A DNA stretch of 64,000 bases from Kribbella amoyensis (GTDB taxonomy: Bacteria > Actinomycetota > Actinomycetes > Propionibacteriales > Kribbellaceae). The notes beneath the pieces are model-generated. The model made no database searches. It saw nothing but the letters and a program-made list of their open reading frames with translations, and was not told the DNA's origin. The position numbers and the translations under genes were made by a program. Position 1 is the stretch's first letter; each line of letters starts with the position of its first letter. The stretch covers positions 2,790,001 through 2,854,000 of the forward strand of contig NZ_VIVK01000001.1 of the NCBI RefSeq assembly GCF_007828865.1. The letters are read 5' to 3'. Below are positions 41,804-52,334 of the stretch, in pieces.

Positions 41804-43186
41804 ATGAGGACAACGAGCCAGCGCAGGGCGCTCAGCCTGTTGCTCGTGGCAGGGCTTGGTCTGGTGGCCGCGTCCTGCGGGTCGGGGGACAGCGACGAGC
41901 CGTCCGCCCAGAGCTCCGGCGGCGCCGACAGCAAGGTGACGATCACCGTCGGCTGCCAGCCGCCGAAGAGCAACCCGAAGGAGCGGGCGGGCTGGGATTC
42001 CGACGTCGCCGAGTTCCAGAAGCTGCACCCGAACATCACCGTCGAGAGCAAGGACGCCTTCCCCTGCATCAACCCGGACACGTTCCAGGCGAAGCTGGCC
42101 GGCGGCACCCAGGAGGACGTGTTCTACGTCTACTACACCGACGTCCAGAAGATCATCAAGGCGAAGCAGGCCGCCGACATCTCCGCCCACGTCGGTGACG
42201 TGAAGGCGCTCGCCGACCTCCGGCCCGATGTCCAGAGCGTGTTCAAGGACGGCGACAAGACGTACGGCCTGCCGCGCAACAACTACAACATGGGCCTGGT
42301 CTACAACCGCAAGCTGTTCAGCCAGGCCGGGCTGAACCCGGACGCCCCGCCGAAGACCTGGGCCGAGGTCCAGGAGGCGGCTCGCAAGATCGCCGGGCTC
42401 GGCGCCGGCTACGTCGGCTTCGGGGAGTACAGCGCGGGCAACACCGGCGGCTGGCACTTCGCCGCCTCGCTGTACGCCCGCGGCGGCTCGATGGTCAGCG
42501 AGGACGGCAAGACCGCGGCGTTCAACAGCGCCGAGGGCAAGGCCGTGCTGGAGAACCTCAAGCAGATGCGCTGGAACGACAACTCCATGGGCAGCAAGCA
42601 GCTGCTGCAGTGGGAGGACCTGATGCGCATGATGGGCTCGGGCAAGCTCGGCATGATGATCGGCGCGCCGGACGTGGTGCAGTCGGTGAACAACGACTTC
42701 CAGGGCAAGTTCGAGGACTACGGCGTCACCGCGGTGCCGGAGTCGGAGGGCAAGGCGTCGCTGAGCGGCGGCGACGGGTACATGTTCAACCCGAAGGCGA
42801 GCCCGGAGAAGATCAAGGCCGGCCTGCTCTGGCTGGAGTTCCACGAGCTGACGCCGGGCAAGGGCCAGTTCGACTACGCGCGATCGAAGGAGCAGGGCCG
42901 GCCGGTCGGGCTGCCGATCCCGGACCTGTACGGCGACAGCAAGCCCGGCCAGGAGATTGTTGCTTTGCGCAAGCAGTACGCGACGGTGCCAGTAGAGCAC
43001 TTCACCCCGTACGTGACCGCGCAGTCCCGGATCACCAACAAGCTCGAACCGCCGAAGGCGCAGGAGCTGTACGCCGTCCTCGACGTGGCCATGTCCGCGG
43101 TCCTCACCCGTAAGGACGCCGACATCGACAAACTGCTCTCCGACGCCGAGAGCAAGGCGAACAAAATTCTCGCCAAGAACACCTGA
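41804..43186 (+). CDS. Extracellular sugar-binding lipoprotein of ABC transporter
   Basis: A 460-residue solute-binding lipoprotein. The signal peptide ends in the lipobox VAASC with Cys25 as the lipidated residue, followed by a Ser/Gly/Asp linker and a two-lobed binding domain typical of the MalE-like family. GAAGGG precedes ATG 41804. The permease gene overlaps its stop (TGATG). With the adjacent glucosidase, the ligand is probably an alpha-glucoside. Confidence 0.9.
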   Translation: MRTTSQRRALSLLLVAGLGLVAASCGSGDSDEPSAQSSGGADSKVTITVGCQPPKSNPKERAGWDSDVAEFQKLHPNITVESKDAFPCINPDTFQAKLAGGTQEDVFYVYYTDVQKIIKAKQAADISAHVGDVKALADLRPDVQSVFKDGDKTYGLPRNNYNMGLVYNRKLFSQAGLNPDAPPKTWAEVQEAARKIAGLGAGYVGFGEYSAGNTGGWHFAASLYARGGSMVSEDGKTAAFNSAEGKAVLENLKQMRWNDNSMGSKQLLQWEDLMRMMGSGKLGMMIGAPDVVQSVNNDFQGKFEDYGVTAVPESEGKASLSGGDGYMFNPKASPEKIKAGLLWLEFHELTPGKGQFDYARSKEQGRPVGLPIPDLYGDSKPGQEIVALRKQYATVPVEHFTPYVTAQSRITNKLEPPKAQELYAVLDVAMSAVLTRKDADIDKLLSDAESKANKILAKNT

Positions 43187-44115
43187 TGGCCACAGTCACC
43201 GCCAGACCGTCGGTGCGCCGCTCCCCCAACCCGGGAGCGGCGCGCCGCGCGGTCGGCAGGAACCTGACGGCGTACGGGTTCCTGTGCGGGGCGCTGATCT
43301 GTTTCGCCTTCTTCTCCTGGTACCCGATGATCCGCGAGATCGTGCTGAGCTTCCAGGAGAACAACTTCGTCGATCCGGCGAAGTGGGTCGGCTTCGACAA
43401 CTTCCGGACCGTGTTCGCGGACCCGGCGTTCGTCTCGGCCTGGCTGAACACGGCCGCGTTCAGCGGTCTCGCCCTCGTCGTCGGGTACGCCGTGCCGTTC
43501 GTGCTCGCCGTCGTTCTCAACGAGCTGCGCCATGCCAAGGCGTACCTGCGGTTCGTCGTCTATCTTCCGGTGATGCTGCCGCCGGCCGTCGCGGTGCTGC
43601 TGTTCAAGTGGTTCTACGATCCCGGCGCGGGACTGTTCAACCAGGTGCTCGACGGCTTCGGTCTGCCACCGTTGAGCTGGCTCGACTCGACCAGTACCGC
43701 GCTGGTCTCGCTCGTCCTGGTGTCCACCTGGATGAACCTCGGCACCGGCACGCTGATCTACCTGGCCGCGTTGCAGAGCATCCCCGGGGAGCTGTACGAG
43801 TCGGCCGAGCTGGACGGAGCCGGGTTGTTCCGGCGGGTCTGGCACGTGACGATCCCGCAGACCAAACTGATCCTGCTGGTGATGCTGCTGCTTCAGGTGG
43901 TCGCCACCATGCAGGTGTTCATCGAGCCGTACCTGCTGACCGGCGGCGGTCCCGAGAACGCGACCGTGACGGTGGCGTACCTGATGTACCAGTACGCGTT
44001 CAACTTCGGCGACTTCGGTGGTGGTGGCGCGCTCGGGCTGCTGCTGATGATCGTGCTGATGGTGTTCTCCGCGATCTACCTGCGCGTCTCCCGCGACAAC
44101 GAGGGGCAGGCATGA
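43186..44115 (+). CDS. Sugar ABC transporter permease (MalF-type)
   Basis: A 309-residue permease with six predicted membrane helices. The EAA loop is ELYESAELDGAGLFRRVWHVTIPQTK, the contact for the ATPase. N-terminal Arg-rich residues precede helix 1. Its ATG overlaps the binding protein stop, and its stop overlaps the next permease start, so expression is coupled. It is one half of the heterodimeric channel with the next gene. Confidence 0.9.
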   Translation: MATVTARPSVRRSPNPGAARRAVGRNLTAYGFLCGALICFAFFSWYPMIREIVLSFQENNFVDPAKWVGFDNFRTVFADPAFVSAWLNTAAFSGLALVVGYAVPFVLAVVLNELRHAKAYLRFVVYLPVMLPPAVAVLLFKWFYDPGAGLFNQVLDGFGLPPLSWLDSTSTALVSLVLVSTWMNLGTGTLIYLAALQSIPGELYESAELDGAGLFRRVWHVTIPQTKLILLVMLLLQVVATMQVFIEPYLLTGGGPENATVTVAYLMYQYAFNFGDFGGGGALGLLLMIVLMVFSAIYLRVSRDNEGQA

Positions 44116-45080
44116 CCACCACGCTTCCACGACCGGTGCTCAAGGCAACCACCTCGGCCCCGGCGCCGCGGCGTCCCCGGAAGAAGCGCGACCAGGGGAC
44201 GACCTCGGCCACGCGCAGCCTGGTCTCACCGCTCTCGCTGCGGACCGTGCACGGTCGGCTGATCTACTGGACCGTGCTGGTCGTGGTCGTCGTCGGGTTC
44301 ACGCTCGCCTTCGTGTTCCCGTTGTACTGGATGGTGACCGGCGCGCTGAAGTCGCCGGACGAGCTGGCCCAGATCCCGCCGAGCTTCTTCCCGAAGGAGT
44401 ACGACTTCGGCGTCTACAAGGACGCGTGGGAACAACTCCAACTCGGCGTCTTCCTGAGGAACACGGCCCTGTACGCCGGGGGCGCGTGGCTGTTCACGCT
44501 CGCGGTGGACGTGACCGCGGCGTACGCGTTGTCCAAGCTGCGGCCGTTCTTCGGCAAGGTGATCCTCGGGGCGATGCTGGCCACGTTGATGATCCCGCCG
44601 ATGGTCCTGCTGTTGCCGACGTACCTGGTCGCCAAGGACGTGCCGCTGTTCCACTTCGACCTGCTGAACACGCCGTGGGCGATCTGGTTGCCGGCGGCAG
44701 CGAACGGGTTCTTCGTCTTCCTGCTCAAGCGGTTCTTCGACTCGATCCCGCGCGAACTGCTGGAGGCGGCCGAGATCGACGGGGCCTCCCCGGTCCGGAT
44801 CCTCTGGTCGATCGTGCTGCCGGTGTCCCGGCCGATCCTCGGCGTGGTGTCGATCCTGTCCGTCGTCACGGTCTGGAAGGACTTCGTCTGGCCGCTGCTG
44901 GTGCTGCCGGAGACGGACAAGATGTCGATCAGCGTCGGCATCGCGTCGCTGTCCGCGCAGATGCCGCAGAACGTCCTGATCGCGTCGCTGGTGATCGCCA
45001 GCCTGCCGACGATCGCAGTGTTCTTCGTGTTCCAGCGCAGCATCATGGCGGGCCTCACCGCCGGCAGCCTCAAGGGCTGA
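44112..45080 (+). CDS. Sugar ABC transporter permease (MalG-type)
   Basis: A 322-residue permease with six helices and the EAA loop ELLEAAEIDGASPVRILWSIVLPVSR. A 45-residue basic cytoplasmic tail precedes helix 1. ATG 44112 overlaps the previous stop by 4 nt. The operon has no ATPase gene; MsiK at 54491-55570 is the probable energiser. Confidence 0.9.
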   Translation: MTTTLPRPVLKATTSAPAPRRPRKKRDQGTTSATRSLVSPLSLRTVHGRLIYWTVLVVVVVGFTLAFVFPLYWMVTGALKSPDELAQIPPSFFPKEYDFGVYKDAWEQLQLGVFLRNTALYAGGAWLFTLAVDVTAAYALSKLRPFFGKVILGAMLATLMIPPMVLLLPTYLVAKDVPLFHFDLLNTPWAIWLPAAANGFFVFLLKRFFDSIPRELLEAAEIDGASPVRILWSIVLPVSRPILGVVSILSVVTVWKDFVWPLLVLPETDKMSISVGIASLSAQMPQNVLIASLVIASLPTIAVFFVFQRSIMAGLTAGSLKG

Positions 45081-45107
45081 TCCCGAATCCCTACCCAAGG
45101 AGACAGC

Positions 45108-46655
45108 ATGACCGACGCGTGGTGGCGCGGCGCCGCGATCTACCAGGTGTACCTGCGCAGCTTCGCCGACGGCAACGGGGACGGGATCGGCGACCTCGCC
45201 GGGCTGCGGGCGCGGCTGCCGTACCTGGCCGAGCTCGGCGTCGACGCGATCTGGCTGAACCCGTGGTACCCGTCCCCGATGGCCGACGGCGGGTACGACG
45301 TGGCCGACTACCGCGCGATCGACCCGAGCTTCGGCACCCTGGCCGAGGCGGAGGCGTACGTGACCGAGGCGCACGCGCTCGGGATCCGGACCATCATCGA
45401 CATCGTGCCGAACCACGGGTCGGACCAGCAGGACTGGTTCGTCCAGGCGCTGGCGGCCACGCCCGGATCGCCGGAACGCGAGCGCTTCCTCTTCCGCGAC
45501 GGCCGGGCCGGGGGCCTGCCGCCGAACGACTGGCAGTCCATCTTCAACGGTCCCGCCTGGACCCAGGTCGAGGACGGCCAGTGGTACCTGCATCTGTTCG
45601 CGCCGGAACAGCCCGACTTCAACTGGCGCAATCCCGAAGTGGTCGACGAGTTCCACGCGATCCTGCGGTTCTGGCTGGATCGCGGGGTCGACGGGATCCG
45701 GATCGACAGCGCGGCCGTGCTCTTCAAGGACCTGGCCAGCGTCGAGGAGTCGTACACGGACCACGACGAGGTGCACGAGGTGTACCGGGGCTGGCGGGCG
45801 ATCACCGACGAGTACCAGGACCGCTTCCTGGTCGGCGAGATGTGGATGCCGGACCAGGAACGGTTCGCGCTCTACCTGCGCCCGGACGAGATGCACACCG
45901 CGTTCAACTTCGACTTCCTGTCCCGGCCGTGGGACGCGGACGAGTTGCGCGCGTCGATCGACCTGACCCTGACCACCCACGTCCCGATCGGCGCCCCGCC
46001 GACCTGGGTCCTGTCGAACCACGACGTCACCCGCCCGGTCACCAAGTACGGCCGGCCGGACACGTCGTTCTCCCACCAGGACCGCAAGCACGGGATGCCG
46101 ACCGACCCGGTCCTCGGTGAACGCCGGGCCCGCGCGGCCGCGTTGCTCGCGATGGCGTTACCGGGTGGTCTGTACGTCTACCAGGGCGAGGAGCTCGGCC
46201 TGCCCGAGGTGGAGGACCTCCCCGACGACCTGTTGCAGGACCCGATCTTCGCCCGCTCCGGCGGTACCGACCGCGGCCGCGACGGCTGCCGGGTCCCGCT
46301 CCCGTGGTCCGGCCAGGAACCCCCGTTCGGCTTCGGCGCCGGTACCCCGTGGCTCCCGCAACCCGCCGACTGGAAGAACCTCACCGTCGAGTCCCAGCGC
46401 GCCGACCAGAACTCGATGTTCACCCTCTACCGCGAAGCCCTCCAGCTCCGCCGAACCCACCTCGGCGACGGCACCCTGACCTGGCAGAACTCCACCCCCG
46501 GCACCCTCGCCTTCACCCGCGACTCAGGCCTGCACTGCCTCGTCAACCTCACCCCCGACCCCATCCCCCTCCCACCCCACAAGGAAGTCCTCCTCACCAG
46601 CGCCCCCCTCGACCAAGGCCACGTCCCCACCGACACCACCGCCTGGCTCCACTGA
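45108..46655 (+). CDS. GH13 alpha-glucosidase
   Basis: A 515-residue cytoplasmic GH13 enzyme. The catalytic residues are Asp200 (GIRIDSA), Glu244 (VGEMWM) and Asp306 (SNHDVTRP), and [11 protein letters not shown] and the QPDFNW block are typical of oligo-1,6-glucosidase/alpha-glucosidase (GH13 subfamilies of this type). No signal peptide is present, so it acts on sugars imported by the preceding transporter. It is 27 nt after the permease gene with AAGGAG upstream. Trehalose or maltose specificity cannot be decided. Confidence 0.9.
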   Translation: MTDAWWRGAAIYQVYLRSFADGNGDGIGDLAGLRARLPYLAELGVDAIWLNPWYPSPMADGGYDVADYRAIDPSFGTLAEAEAYVTEAHALGIRTIIDIVPNHGSDQQDWFVQALAATPGSPERERFLFRDGRAGGLPPNDWQSIFNGPAWTQVEDGQWYLHLFAPEQPDFNWRNPEVVDEFHAILRFWLDRGVDGIRIDSAAVLFKDLASVEESYTDHDEVHEVYRGWRAITDEYQDRFLVGEMWMPDQERFALYLRPDEMHTAFNFDFLSRPWDADELRASIDLTLTTHVPIGAPPTWVLSNHDVTRPVTKYGRPDTSFSHQDRKHGMPTDPVLGERRARAAALLAMALPGGLYVYQGEELGLPEVEDLPDDLLQDPIFARSGGTDRGRDGCRVPLPWSGQEPPFGFGAGTPWLPQPADWKNLTVESQRADQNSMFTLYREALQLRRTHLGDGTLTWQNSTPGTLAFTRDSGLHCLVNLTPDPIPLPPHKEVLLTSAPLDQGHVPTDTTAWLH

Positions 46656-46675
46656 CCGAAGGCCGGAGGCTTCGC

Positions 46676-47986
46676 TCAGGGTTCTTGCCAGGCAGGAACA
46701 TCCAGCCGTCCCCAGCGATCGCGGCGGCCGTCGATATTGGCGGCGATCAACTCGGCGATCCACTGAGCTCTGGGACGTAGTCTGGCCGGGACAGCAGGCT
46801 CTTCCGCGGCCTGGGCGAACACCTCTGGTACTCGTGCGCGGAGGTCCCGCGCGCGGGCGACCGACTCGTCCTCGGGGATGGCGAGGCGTGCTCCGACGAT
46901 CGCCCAGTCCTTGTCGGTGACCTGGCCGAGATCCCAGGTCCGGCCGATCTTCATCGCGGACTGCGGACCGGGTTCGCGATCGTAGGGGAGGATCGACGCC
47001 ATGTCGTACAGGGGCGCCAGGCGGATGTCACGAGCGCCGAGGAGTACCGAGAAGTTCTTGGCGTGCGCGTCGGTCGCGGCGATCGCGACGTTGTAGACGA
47101 GAGCGTCGAACATCCGGCGCGTGTTGTCCGGGCGAGACGAGCGAGGACTGTTCGTCGTGAGCAGCTTGCCGATCTCGCTCACTCCGGGGCCACCGTCGGA
47201 CTGGTACTTCTTACTGGGCTGGACGGCGAGCGCCTGGCACAGGTCCTCCTGATGAAGCCGCCGCCAGCGGCCGTTCTGCTGGACCCGGTCGTACCGCTGG
47301 GAGATGAGTACCTCGTAGTTGTCGCCGGCGAGCAGTTCGGTGTTCGCCGCCGCGAGTCCGCACAGCTGGGCCGCTCGGAGGCAGAGATGCTCGTTGAGGT
47401 GGTGTCCTTGGTAGTTCGGCATCGACGGCTTGAGGATGTGCGTGGTCGGCGTGGAGTCGAGCGGGATGCCCCAGCGTCCTTCGTCGGAGCGGAAGAGCGC
47501 GATCTTGCTCTGGGCGCCGGCGAGACTCCAGCGCCCGGCGTTGCGGCCGGCGTCCCAGGTCTCCGGGCTTCTGGCCAGCTCGGTGAGCGTCTGCTCCATC
47601 GCCGTCGCGTCGAGCCATTCGACGTCCCCTTGTCGCGTGGCGGCGTCAGGGCAAGCGTGGTCCTCCGGTAGTACCTGAACCGCGCCCGCGGCGTCTCTGC
47701 CGATCTGGCGTAGGAGGGCGAACGGGTTGTTGGCCGAGACTCCGTACTTGCGGCCGAGCCGCTGCAGCGCGGCCTCACTGTCCGGGAGCAGCCCGACGGT
47801 AAAGGCCGAAACCGCCTTGTGGCGGTGCGACTTGATGGCCTTTGGCATCGAAAGCGACAGCGGCGCTCCGGTGGATTCGGCTCGGTACTCGTCGAGGTAG
47901 TCGAAGGCCAACCGGCCTTGCGCGTTCTGCGTGAGTGTTCCCACCTGGCGGCCGTCGAGATAGATGATCAGGTGTTCCTCAGCCAT
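46676..47986 (-). CDS. hipA: HipA-type serine/threonine kinase toxin
   Basis: A 436-residue HipA kinase. The N-terminal couple_hipA domain (1-105) is followed by the kinase domain: SLAGAQSKIAL (154-164) is the nucleotide loop, Asp306, His308 and Asn311 in TDAHAKNF form the catalytic loop, and YDMAS with Asp328 replaces the DFG motif. E. coli HipA phosphorylates glutamyl-tRNA synthetase; the target here is unknown. ATG 47986 overlaps hipB by 8 nt. Confidence 0.9.
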   Translation of the reverse strand: MAEEHLIIYLDGRQVGTLTQNAQGRLAFDYLDEYRAESTGAPLSLSMPKAIKSHRHKAVSAFTVGLLPDSEAALQRLGRKYGVSANNPFALLRQIGRDAAGAVQVLPEDHACPDAATRQGDVEWLDATAMEQTLTELARSPETWDAGRNAGRWSLAGAQSKIALFRSDEGRWGIPLDSTPTTHILKPSMPNYQGHHLNEHLCLRAAQLCGLAAANTELLAGDNYEVLISQRYDRVQQNGRWRRLHQEDLCQALAVQPSKKYQSDGGPGVSEIGKLLTTNSPRSSRPDNTRRMFDALVYNVAIAATDAHAKNFSVLLGARDIRLAPLYDMASILPYDREPGPQSAMKIGRTWDLGQVTDKDWAIVGARLAIPEDESVARARDLRARVPEVFAQAAEEPAVPARLRPRAQWIAELIAANIDGRRDRWGRLDVPAWQEP

Positions 47987-48317
47987 CTTCTCGATCCTCT
48001 CCGGTGGTGGTGTCCTCACCCTGAGCTGGATCGTGGTTGGCGGTTCTCCGTGACAGGCCGGACAGCAGGTCGTCCCAGGTTGCCTCGACCGTGTCCTCGG
48101 CCGGTTGCTCCGTGCTCGTCGTCAGGACCGTCAGCCCGACTGCCGCGAGTGCGTCGAGGACGAGCTGGGCCTCAAGTCGAGGGTGGCCCTGTTCGAGGCG
48201 CACCAGCCATTCCCGCGAGACGCCGGCGAGTTCCGCGAGCTCCGCCTGGCTCATCCCTCGCCGGCGGCGCGCCTGCCGGACGGCTGCGCCCAGGTCACGG
48301 ACGGTATGGACCTCCAT
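47979..48317 (-). CDS. hipB: HipB-like antitoxin
   Basis: A 112-residue Xre-family antitoxin. The helix-turn-helix is DLGAAVRQARRRRGMSQAELAELAGVSREWLVRLEQG, with an acidic C-terminal tail longer than in E. coli HipB. ATG 48317 has AAGGG 6 nt upstream; an in-frame GTG at 48323 is possible. It is followed by hipA with an overlap, and preceded by a perfect 20-bp palindrome likely to be its own operator. Confidence 0.9.
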   Translation of the reverse strand: MEVHTVRDLGAAVRQARRRRGMSQAELAELAGVSREWLVRLEQGHPRLEAQLVLDALAAVGLTVLTTSTEQPAEDTVEATWDDLLSGLSRRTANHDPAQGEDTTTGEDREDG

Positions 48318-48332
48318 GTGCACCCTTCATGA

Positions 48333-48376
48333 TGTGGCCGTTCGACAACATTAGCAAATGTTGTCGAACGGCCACA
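48333..48376. promoter_or_regulatory. Perfect 20-bp palindrome, probable HipB operator
   Basis: tgtggccgttcgacaacatt (48333-48352) is followed by agca and its exact reverse complement (48357-48376), 16 nt upstream of the hipB start. A diverged copy of the right arm lies at 48383-48401, across the stop codon of the copper ATPase gene. The dyad may also act as the hairpin terminating that operon. Confidence 0.7.
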
Positions 48377-48397
48377 ATCGGGAATGTTGTCGTTCGG

Positions 48398-50674
48398 TCA
48401 CTTCTCCGACTGTGCCCGAACGGCCACACCTGAGCCGGTGAGGGGCTGGAAGCGGCGGAGGCGGAGGCTGTTGGTGACGACGAAGACTGAGCTGAAGGCC
48501 ATGGCTGCGCCGGCCAGCATGGGGTTGAGGAGGCCGGCTGCCGCGATCGGCAGGGCGGCCACGTTGTAGGCGAAGGCCCAGAACAGGTTGCCCTTGATCG
48601 TGGCCAGGGTGCGGCGGGAGAGGCGGATCGCGTCCGCGGCGGCGCGGAGGTCGCCGCGGACCAGGGTCAGGTCGCTGGCCTCGATCGCCACGTCGGTCCC
48701 GGTGCCCATGCTCAGGCCGAGGTCGGCCTGGGCCAGGGCGGCCGCGTCGTTCACGCCGTCGCCGACCATCGCGACCACGCGGCCTTCGCTCTGCAGCCGC
48801 TTCACCACGTCCACCTTGTCGGCCGGCAGGACCTCGGCGATCACCTCGTCGATGCCCACCTCCGCGGCCACCTTGCGAGCGACCGCCTCGTTGTCGCCGG
48901 TGAGCAGGACGGGCCGCAGCCCGAGGTCCTTCAGTTGCCGGACCGCCTCGGCCGAGCTCGGCTTCACGGTGTCGGCGATGACGAGCACTGCCCGCGCCTT
49001 GCCGTCCCAGCCGACGGCGACCGCCGTACTGCCCTCGGCCTCGGCGTGCTCCTTGGCGTGGGCCAGGTCGTCGGGCAGGTACTGGCTCCACTCCTCCAGC
49101 AACCGGACCCGGCCGACCAGGACGGCGTGACCGTCGACGATGCCCTGCACCCCGAGTCCCTCGACGTTGCCGAAGTCCTCGACCTCGAGCAGCTTGCCGG
49201 TCTCGTCGGCGGCGGCCCGGGCGACGGCCTGCGCGATCGGGTGCTCGCTGGAGTGCTCCAGGGCGCCAGCCAGCCGCAGTACCTCGGCGCGCTCCTCGCC
49301 GTCGGCCAGCAGCACGTCGGCGAGCTCCATCCGGCCGGTGGTCACCGTGCCGGTCTTGTCCAGCACGACGGTGTCGACGCGGCGAGTGGACTCGAGCACC
49401 TCGGGACCCTTGATCAGGATGCCCAGCTGGGCCCCGCGTCCGGTCCCGACCAGCAACGCGGTCGGCGTGGCCAGGCCGAGGGCGCACGGGCAGGCGATGA
49501 TCAGTACCGCGACGGCCGCCGTGAACGCGACCTCCGCCGCGGACCCGTTGCCGAGCCAGAACCCGAGCGTGCCCAGCGCCAGCCCGATCACGATTGGCAC
49601 GAACACCGCGGAGATCCGGTCGGCCAGCCGCTGCACCGCGGCCTTGCCGTTCTGCGCGTCCTCGACCAGCCGTGCCATCTGCGCGAGCTGGGTGTCCGCG
49701 CCGACCCGGGTGGCCCGGACGACCAGCCGGCCGCCCGCGTTCACGGTCGCGCCGACGACGGCATCGCCCTCGCCGACCTCGACCGGCACCGACTCGCCGG
49801 TCAGCATCGACGCGTCCACGGCACTGCTGCCGGTGACGATCACGCCGTCGGTGGCGATCTTCTCGCCCGGCCGGACCACGAACTCGTCGCCGACGACGAG
49901 CTGGTCGGCCGGGATCCGCTGCTCCACGCCACCGCGCAGGACGGCGACGTCCTTGGCGCCCAGTTCGAGCAGGGCGCGCAGGGCCGCCCCGGAGCGACGC
50001 TTCGCCCGCGCCTCGAAGTACCGACCGGCCAGGATGAACGTGGTGACCCCGGCCGCGACCTCGAGGTAGATCTCCTCGGCGCCGCCGCCCCTGGACGGGA
50101 TCAGCGTGAACGGCATCTTCATCCCGGGCTCGCCGGCCCCGCCGAGGAACAGCGCGTACACCGACCAGACGAACGAGGTGACCACGCCGAGCGAGATCAG
50201 CGTGTCCATCGTCGCGGCACCGTGCCGCAGGTTCGTCCAGGCCGCCTTGTGGAACGGCCAGGCCGCCCAGGTGACGACGGGCGCCGCCAGTGTCAGCGAG
50301 GCCCACTGCCAGAAGTCGAACTGCAGTGCGGGGATCATGCCGAGCGCGATGACCGGGACGGCGAGCACGATGCTGGTGATCAGCCGCTCCCGCAACGGCT
50401 TCAGCTCGTCGGCCGGCTCGCCCGATTCGTTGCTGTCAGCAACAGCCGGGGCGGGCAGCGCCGCGGTGTACCCGGTCGCCTCGACGGTGGCCACCAGGTC
50501 GTCGGTGCTGATCCCGTCGAGGTAGGTGACCTTGGCCTTCTCGGTGGCGTAGTTCACCGTGGCGGTGACGCCGTCCATCCGGTTCAGCTTCTTCTCCACC
50601 CGGGCCGCGCAGGAAGCGCACGTCATGCCACCGATGATCAGCTCGACGGACTGGCCCGATTCCGGGGTCGTCAT
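48398..50674 (-). CDS. copA: Copper-translocating P1B-type ATPase
   Basis: A 758-residue heavy-metal ATPase. The N-terminal metal-binding domain has MTCASC (Cys19, Cys22). Eight membrane helices are expected, with the CPC metal site in [13 protein letters not shown]. The soluble domains carry LTGES, DKTGT (phosphorylated Asp), HP in SSEHPIAQA, and [13 protein letters not shown] with the CsoR-CopZ neighbourhood points to Cu(I) export. ATG 50674 follows AAAGGAGG. It is the last gene of the copper operon. Confidence 0.92.
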   Translation of the reverse strand: MTTPESGQSVELIIGGMTCASCAARVEKKLNRMDGVTATVNYATEKAKVTYLDGISTDDLVATVEATGYTAALPAPAVADSNESGEPADELKPLRERLITSIVLAVPVIALGMIPALQFDFWQWASLTLAAPVVTWAAWPFHKAAWTNLRHGAATMDTLISLGVVTSFVWSVYALFLGGAGEPGMKMPFTLIPSRGGGAEEIYLEVAAGVTTFILAGRYFEARAKRRSGAALRALLELGAKDVAVLRGGVEQRIPADQLVVGDEFVVRPGEKIATDGVIVTGSSAVDASMLTGESVPVEVGEGDAVVGATVNAGGRLVVRATRVGADTQLAQMARLVEDAQNGKAAVQRLADRISAVFVPIVIGLALGTLGFWLGNGSAAEVAFTAAVAVLIIACPCALGLATPTALLVGTGRGAQLGILIKGPEVLESTRRVDTVVLDKTGTVTTGRMELADVLLADGEERAEVLRLAGALEHSSEHPIAQAVARAAADETGKLLEVEDFGNVEGLGVQGIVDGHAVLVGRVRLLEEWSQYLPDDLAHAKEHAEAEGSTAVAVGWDGKARAVLVIADTVKPSSAEAVRQLKDLGLRPVLLTGDNEAVARKVAAEVGIDEVIAEVLPADKVDVVKRLQSEGRVVAMVGDGVNDAAALAQADLGLSMGTGTDVAIEASDLTLVRGDLRAAADAIRLSRRTLATIKGNLFWAFAYNVAALPIAAAGLLNPMLAGAAMAFSSVFVVTNSLRLRRFQPLTGSGVAVRAQSEK

Positions 50675-50688
50675 GTGTGTGCCTCCTT

Positions 50689-51717
50689 TCAGGAGTGGCC
50701 GTGGGGCGTACTGGCGTGGGTCGGGGTGGCCCGGGGCAGTTCGGTCGGCGGGACGATCTCGGTCCCGTCGGCGTCCACCTCGACGGTGAACTCGGCCGTG
50801 TGGACCGCGCCCGCGTGCTGGAAGTCCAGGAACAGGCTGTACGTCCCCGCGGTCGGGAAGGTGGTGCCGAAGGAGATCCCCGGTCCGCCCTTCTGGCCCG
50901 CCTTCGCGGTCTGCGCCGGGTGGTTGTGCAGGTAGGCGAGGTCGCCGCTGCGCAGGGACACCAGGTGCCCGAAGGCGCCGAGGTACGGCTGCAGGTCGGT
51001 GACCGGCTTGCCGTCCTTGGTCACGGTGAAGGTCAGCTCGGCCTCCTTGCCGGCGGCCGGCTTCCCGGCCAGGGTCACGACGTACCCGTGGATGGTGCTC
51101 ACCGCGGCCGGTTCGTTCAACGGGACCGGGACGTACAGCCCGGACACGTTCACGTCGGTCCCGAGGGTCAGCGGCTTCTCGAGGGCGGCGGGCTGGAAGT
51201 CCGCGTACAACCGCCAGGTCCCACCGGCGGTGAACGTGAACGGGATGCTCCACGTCCCGTCGGCCGCCATCGTCGGGTGCACGTGGTGGAACCCGGACAG
51301 GTCCCGCCGGACGGCGATCAGGTGCAGGTTCTTCTCGTGGGTCGCGGTGTACTTCGTGACCGGCTTGCCGTCCGGACCGTGGATCGCGAACCGCAGCGTC
51401 TCCTGCTTCTTCGGCTGGAAGAACGTGGTCACCGGGACCAGCGTGTACCCGGACTGGGACACCGCGAGCCCGGGCGGTTGCGCCGCCGGGTCGCCGTGTC
51501 CCTCGCCGTGGCCCTGCTCGGTACCGGGCTCGTCGGCGTGCTCGTCGCCACCCATCCCCGGACCGTCCATCTCGCCCATCCCGGTGCTCTCCGCCTTCGG
51601 GGCCGGGTCGGCTGCCGCGACCGGGTCGACCGCGGAACCGATCGCGAACGCACCGGCGAACGCCAGCGCCAGCGCACCGGCGAACGCGCCGAGCCGGAGT
51701 GCGACAGCCCGGCTCAT
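50689..51717 (-). CDS. Exported His/Met-rich protein of the copper operon
   Basis: A 342-residue secreted protein. After a signal peptide (about 1-35), residues 40-80 are rich in His, Met, Asp and Glu ([15 protein letters not shown] and HGEGHGD), likely to chelate metal. Two beta-sandwich-like repeats follow, with HHVHPT and LHNHPAQ as further His clusters. Its start overlaps the copZ stop (ATGA) and copA follows after 14 nt, so it is co-expressed with copper export. It is probably a periplasmic-side copper-binding protein; I do not know a named family. Confidence 0.75.
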   Translation of the reverse strand: MSRAVALRLGAFAGALALAFAGAFAIGSAVDPVAAADPAPKAESTGMGEMDGPGMGGDEHADEPGTEQGHGEGHGDPAAQPPGLAVSQSGYTLVPVTTFFQPKKQETLRFAIHGPDGKPVTKYTATHEKNLHLIAVRRDLSGFHHVHPTMAADGTWSIPFTFTAGGTWRLYADFQPAALEKPLTLGTDVNVSGLYVPVPLNEPAAVSTIHGYVVTLAGKPAAGKEAELTFTVTKDGKPVTDLQPYLGAFGHLVSLRSGDLAYLHNHPAQTAKAGQKGGPGISFGTTFPTAGTYSLFLDFQHAGAVHTAEFTVEVDADGTEIVPPTELPRATPTHASTPHGHS

Positions 51718-51932
51718 GACGCGACCAGTTCGTAGCCCGCCTCGTCGACGGCCTCCCGGACGGCCGACTCCTCGAGGGCGGACTCGCTCGTCACGTGCAC
51801 CGCGGAGGTGCCGCCGGCGTTCAGGTCGATGCTGACCTGCTGGACGCCGCTCAGCTTGCTGATCTCCTCGGTGACGGCGGCGGTGCAGTGCCCGCAGGTC
51901 ATGCCGCTGACGGAGTACGTGGTGGTGGTCAT
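51714..51932 (-). CDS. copZ: Copper chaperone, heavy-metal-associated domain
   Basis: A 72-residue HMA-domain protein with MTCGHC (Cys13, Cys16) in a ferredoxin-like fold. It would deliver Cu(I) to the N-terminal domain of the ATPase. ATG 51932 follows GAAGGAG. Its stop overlaps the next gene. It starts 37 nt after the csoR stop. Confidence 0.92.
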   Translation of the reverse strand: MTTTTYSVSGMTCGHCTAAVTEEISKLSGVQQVSIDLNAGGTSAVHVTSESALEESAVREAVDEAGYELVAS

Positions 51933-51969
51933 ATCGGGCTCCTTCTGGAAAGGGTGTGCGTGGGGTGGA

Positions 51970-52311
51970 TCAGCTGCGGACGAGGCGGGCGATCGCGTCG
52001 GAGGCCTCGCGGACCTTCTCCTCGGCCTCCGCGCCGCCCCTCTGGGCGGCCTCGACGACGCAGTGCGACAGGTGCTCGTCCAGCAGTTCCAGCGAGAACG
52101 ACTGGAGCGCCTTGGTCGCGGCCGACACCTGGGTCAGGATGTCGATGCAGTACTTGTCCTCCTCGACCATCCGCTGCAGGCCCCGGATCTGACCCTCGAT
52201 CCGGCGCAGCCGCTTCAGGTGGCTGGACTTCTCGGCCGTGTAGCCGTGCACGTGGCCGGCGGTGCCGTCGGTTCGGTCCTGCCCCGGCTGCTGGTCCTGC
52301 TGGGTGGTCAT
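51970..52311 (-). CDS. csoR: Copper-sensing repressor CsoR
   Basis: A 113-residue CsoR repressor. The Cu(I) ligands Cys55, His80 and Cys84 have the spacing of M. tuberculosis CsoR (25 and 4 residues). YTAEKSSHLKRLRRIEGQIRGLQRMVEEDKYC is the DNA-binding helical surface. ATG 52311 has GAAGGA upstream; an open extension further upstream crosses the operators and is rejected. It probably represses its own operon until copper binds. Confidence 0.93.
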   Translation of the reverse strand: MTTQQDQQPGQDRTDGTAGHVHGYTAEKSSHLKRLRRIEGQIRGLQRMVEEDKYCIDILTQVSAATKALQSFSLELLDEHLSHCVVEAAQRGGAEAEEKVREASDAIARLVRS

Positions 52312-52334
52312 GGCGGTCCTTCTCTCTTCCGTGC

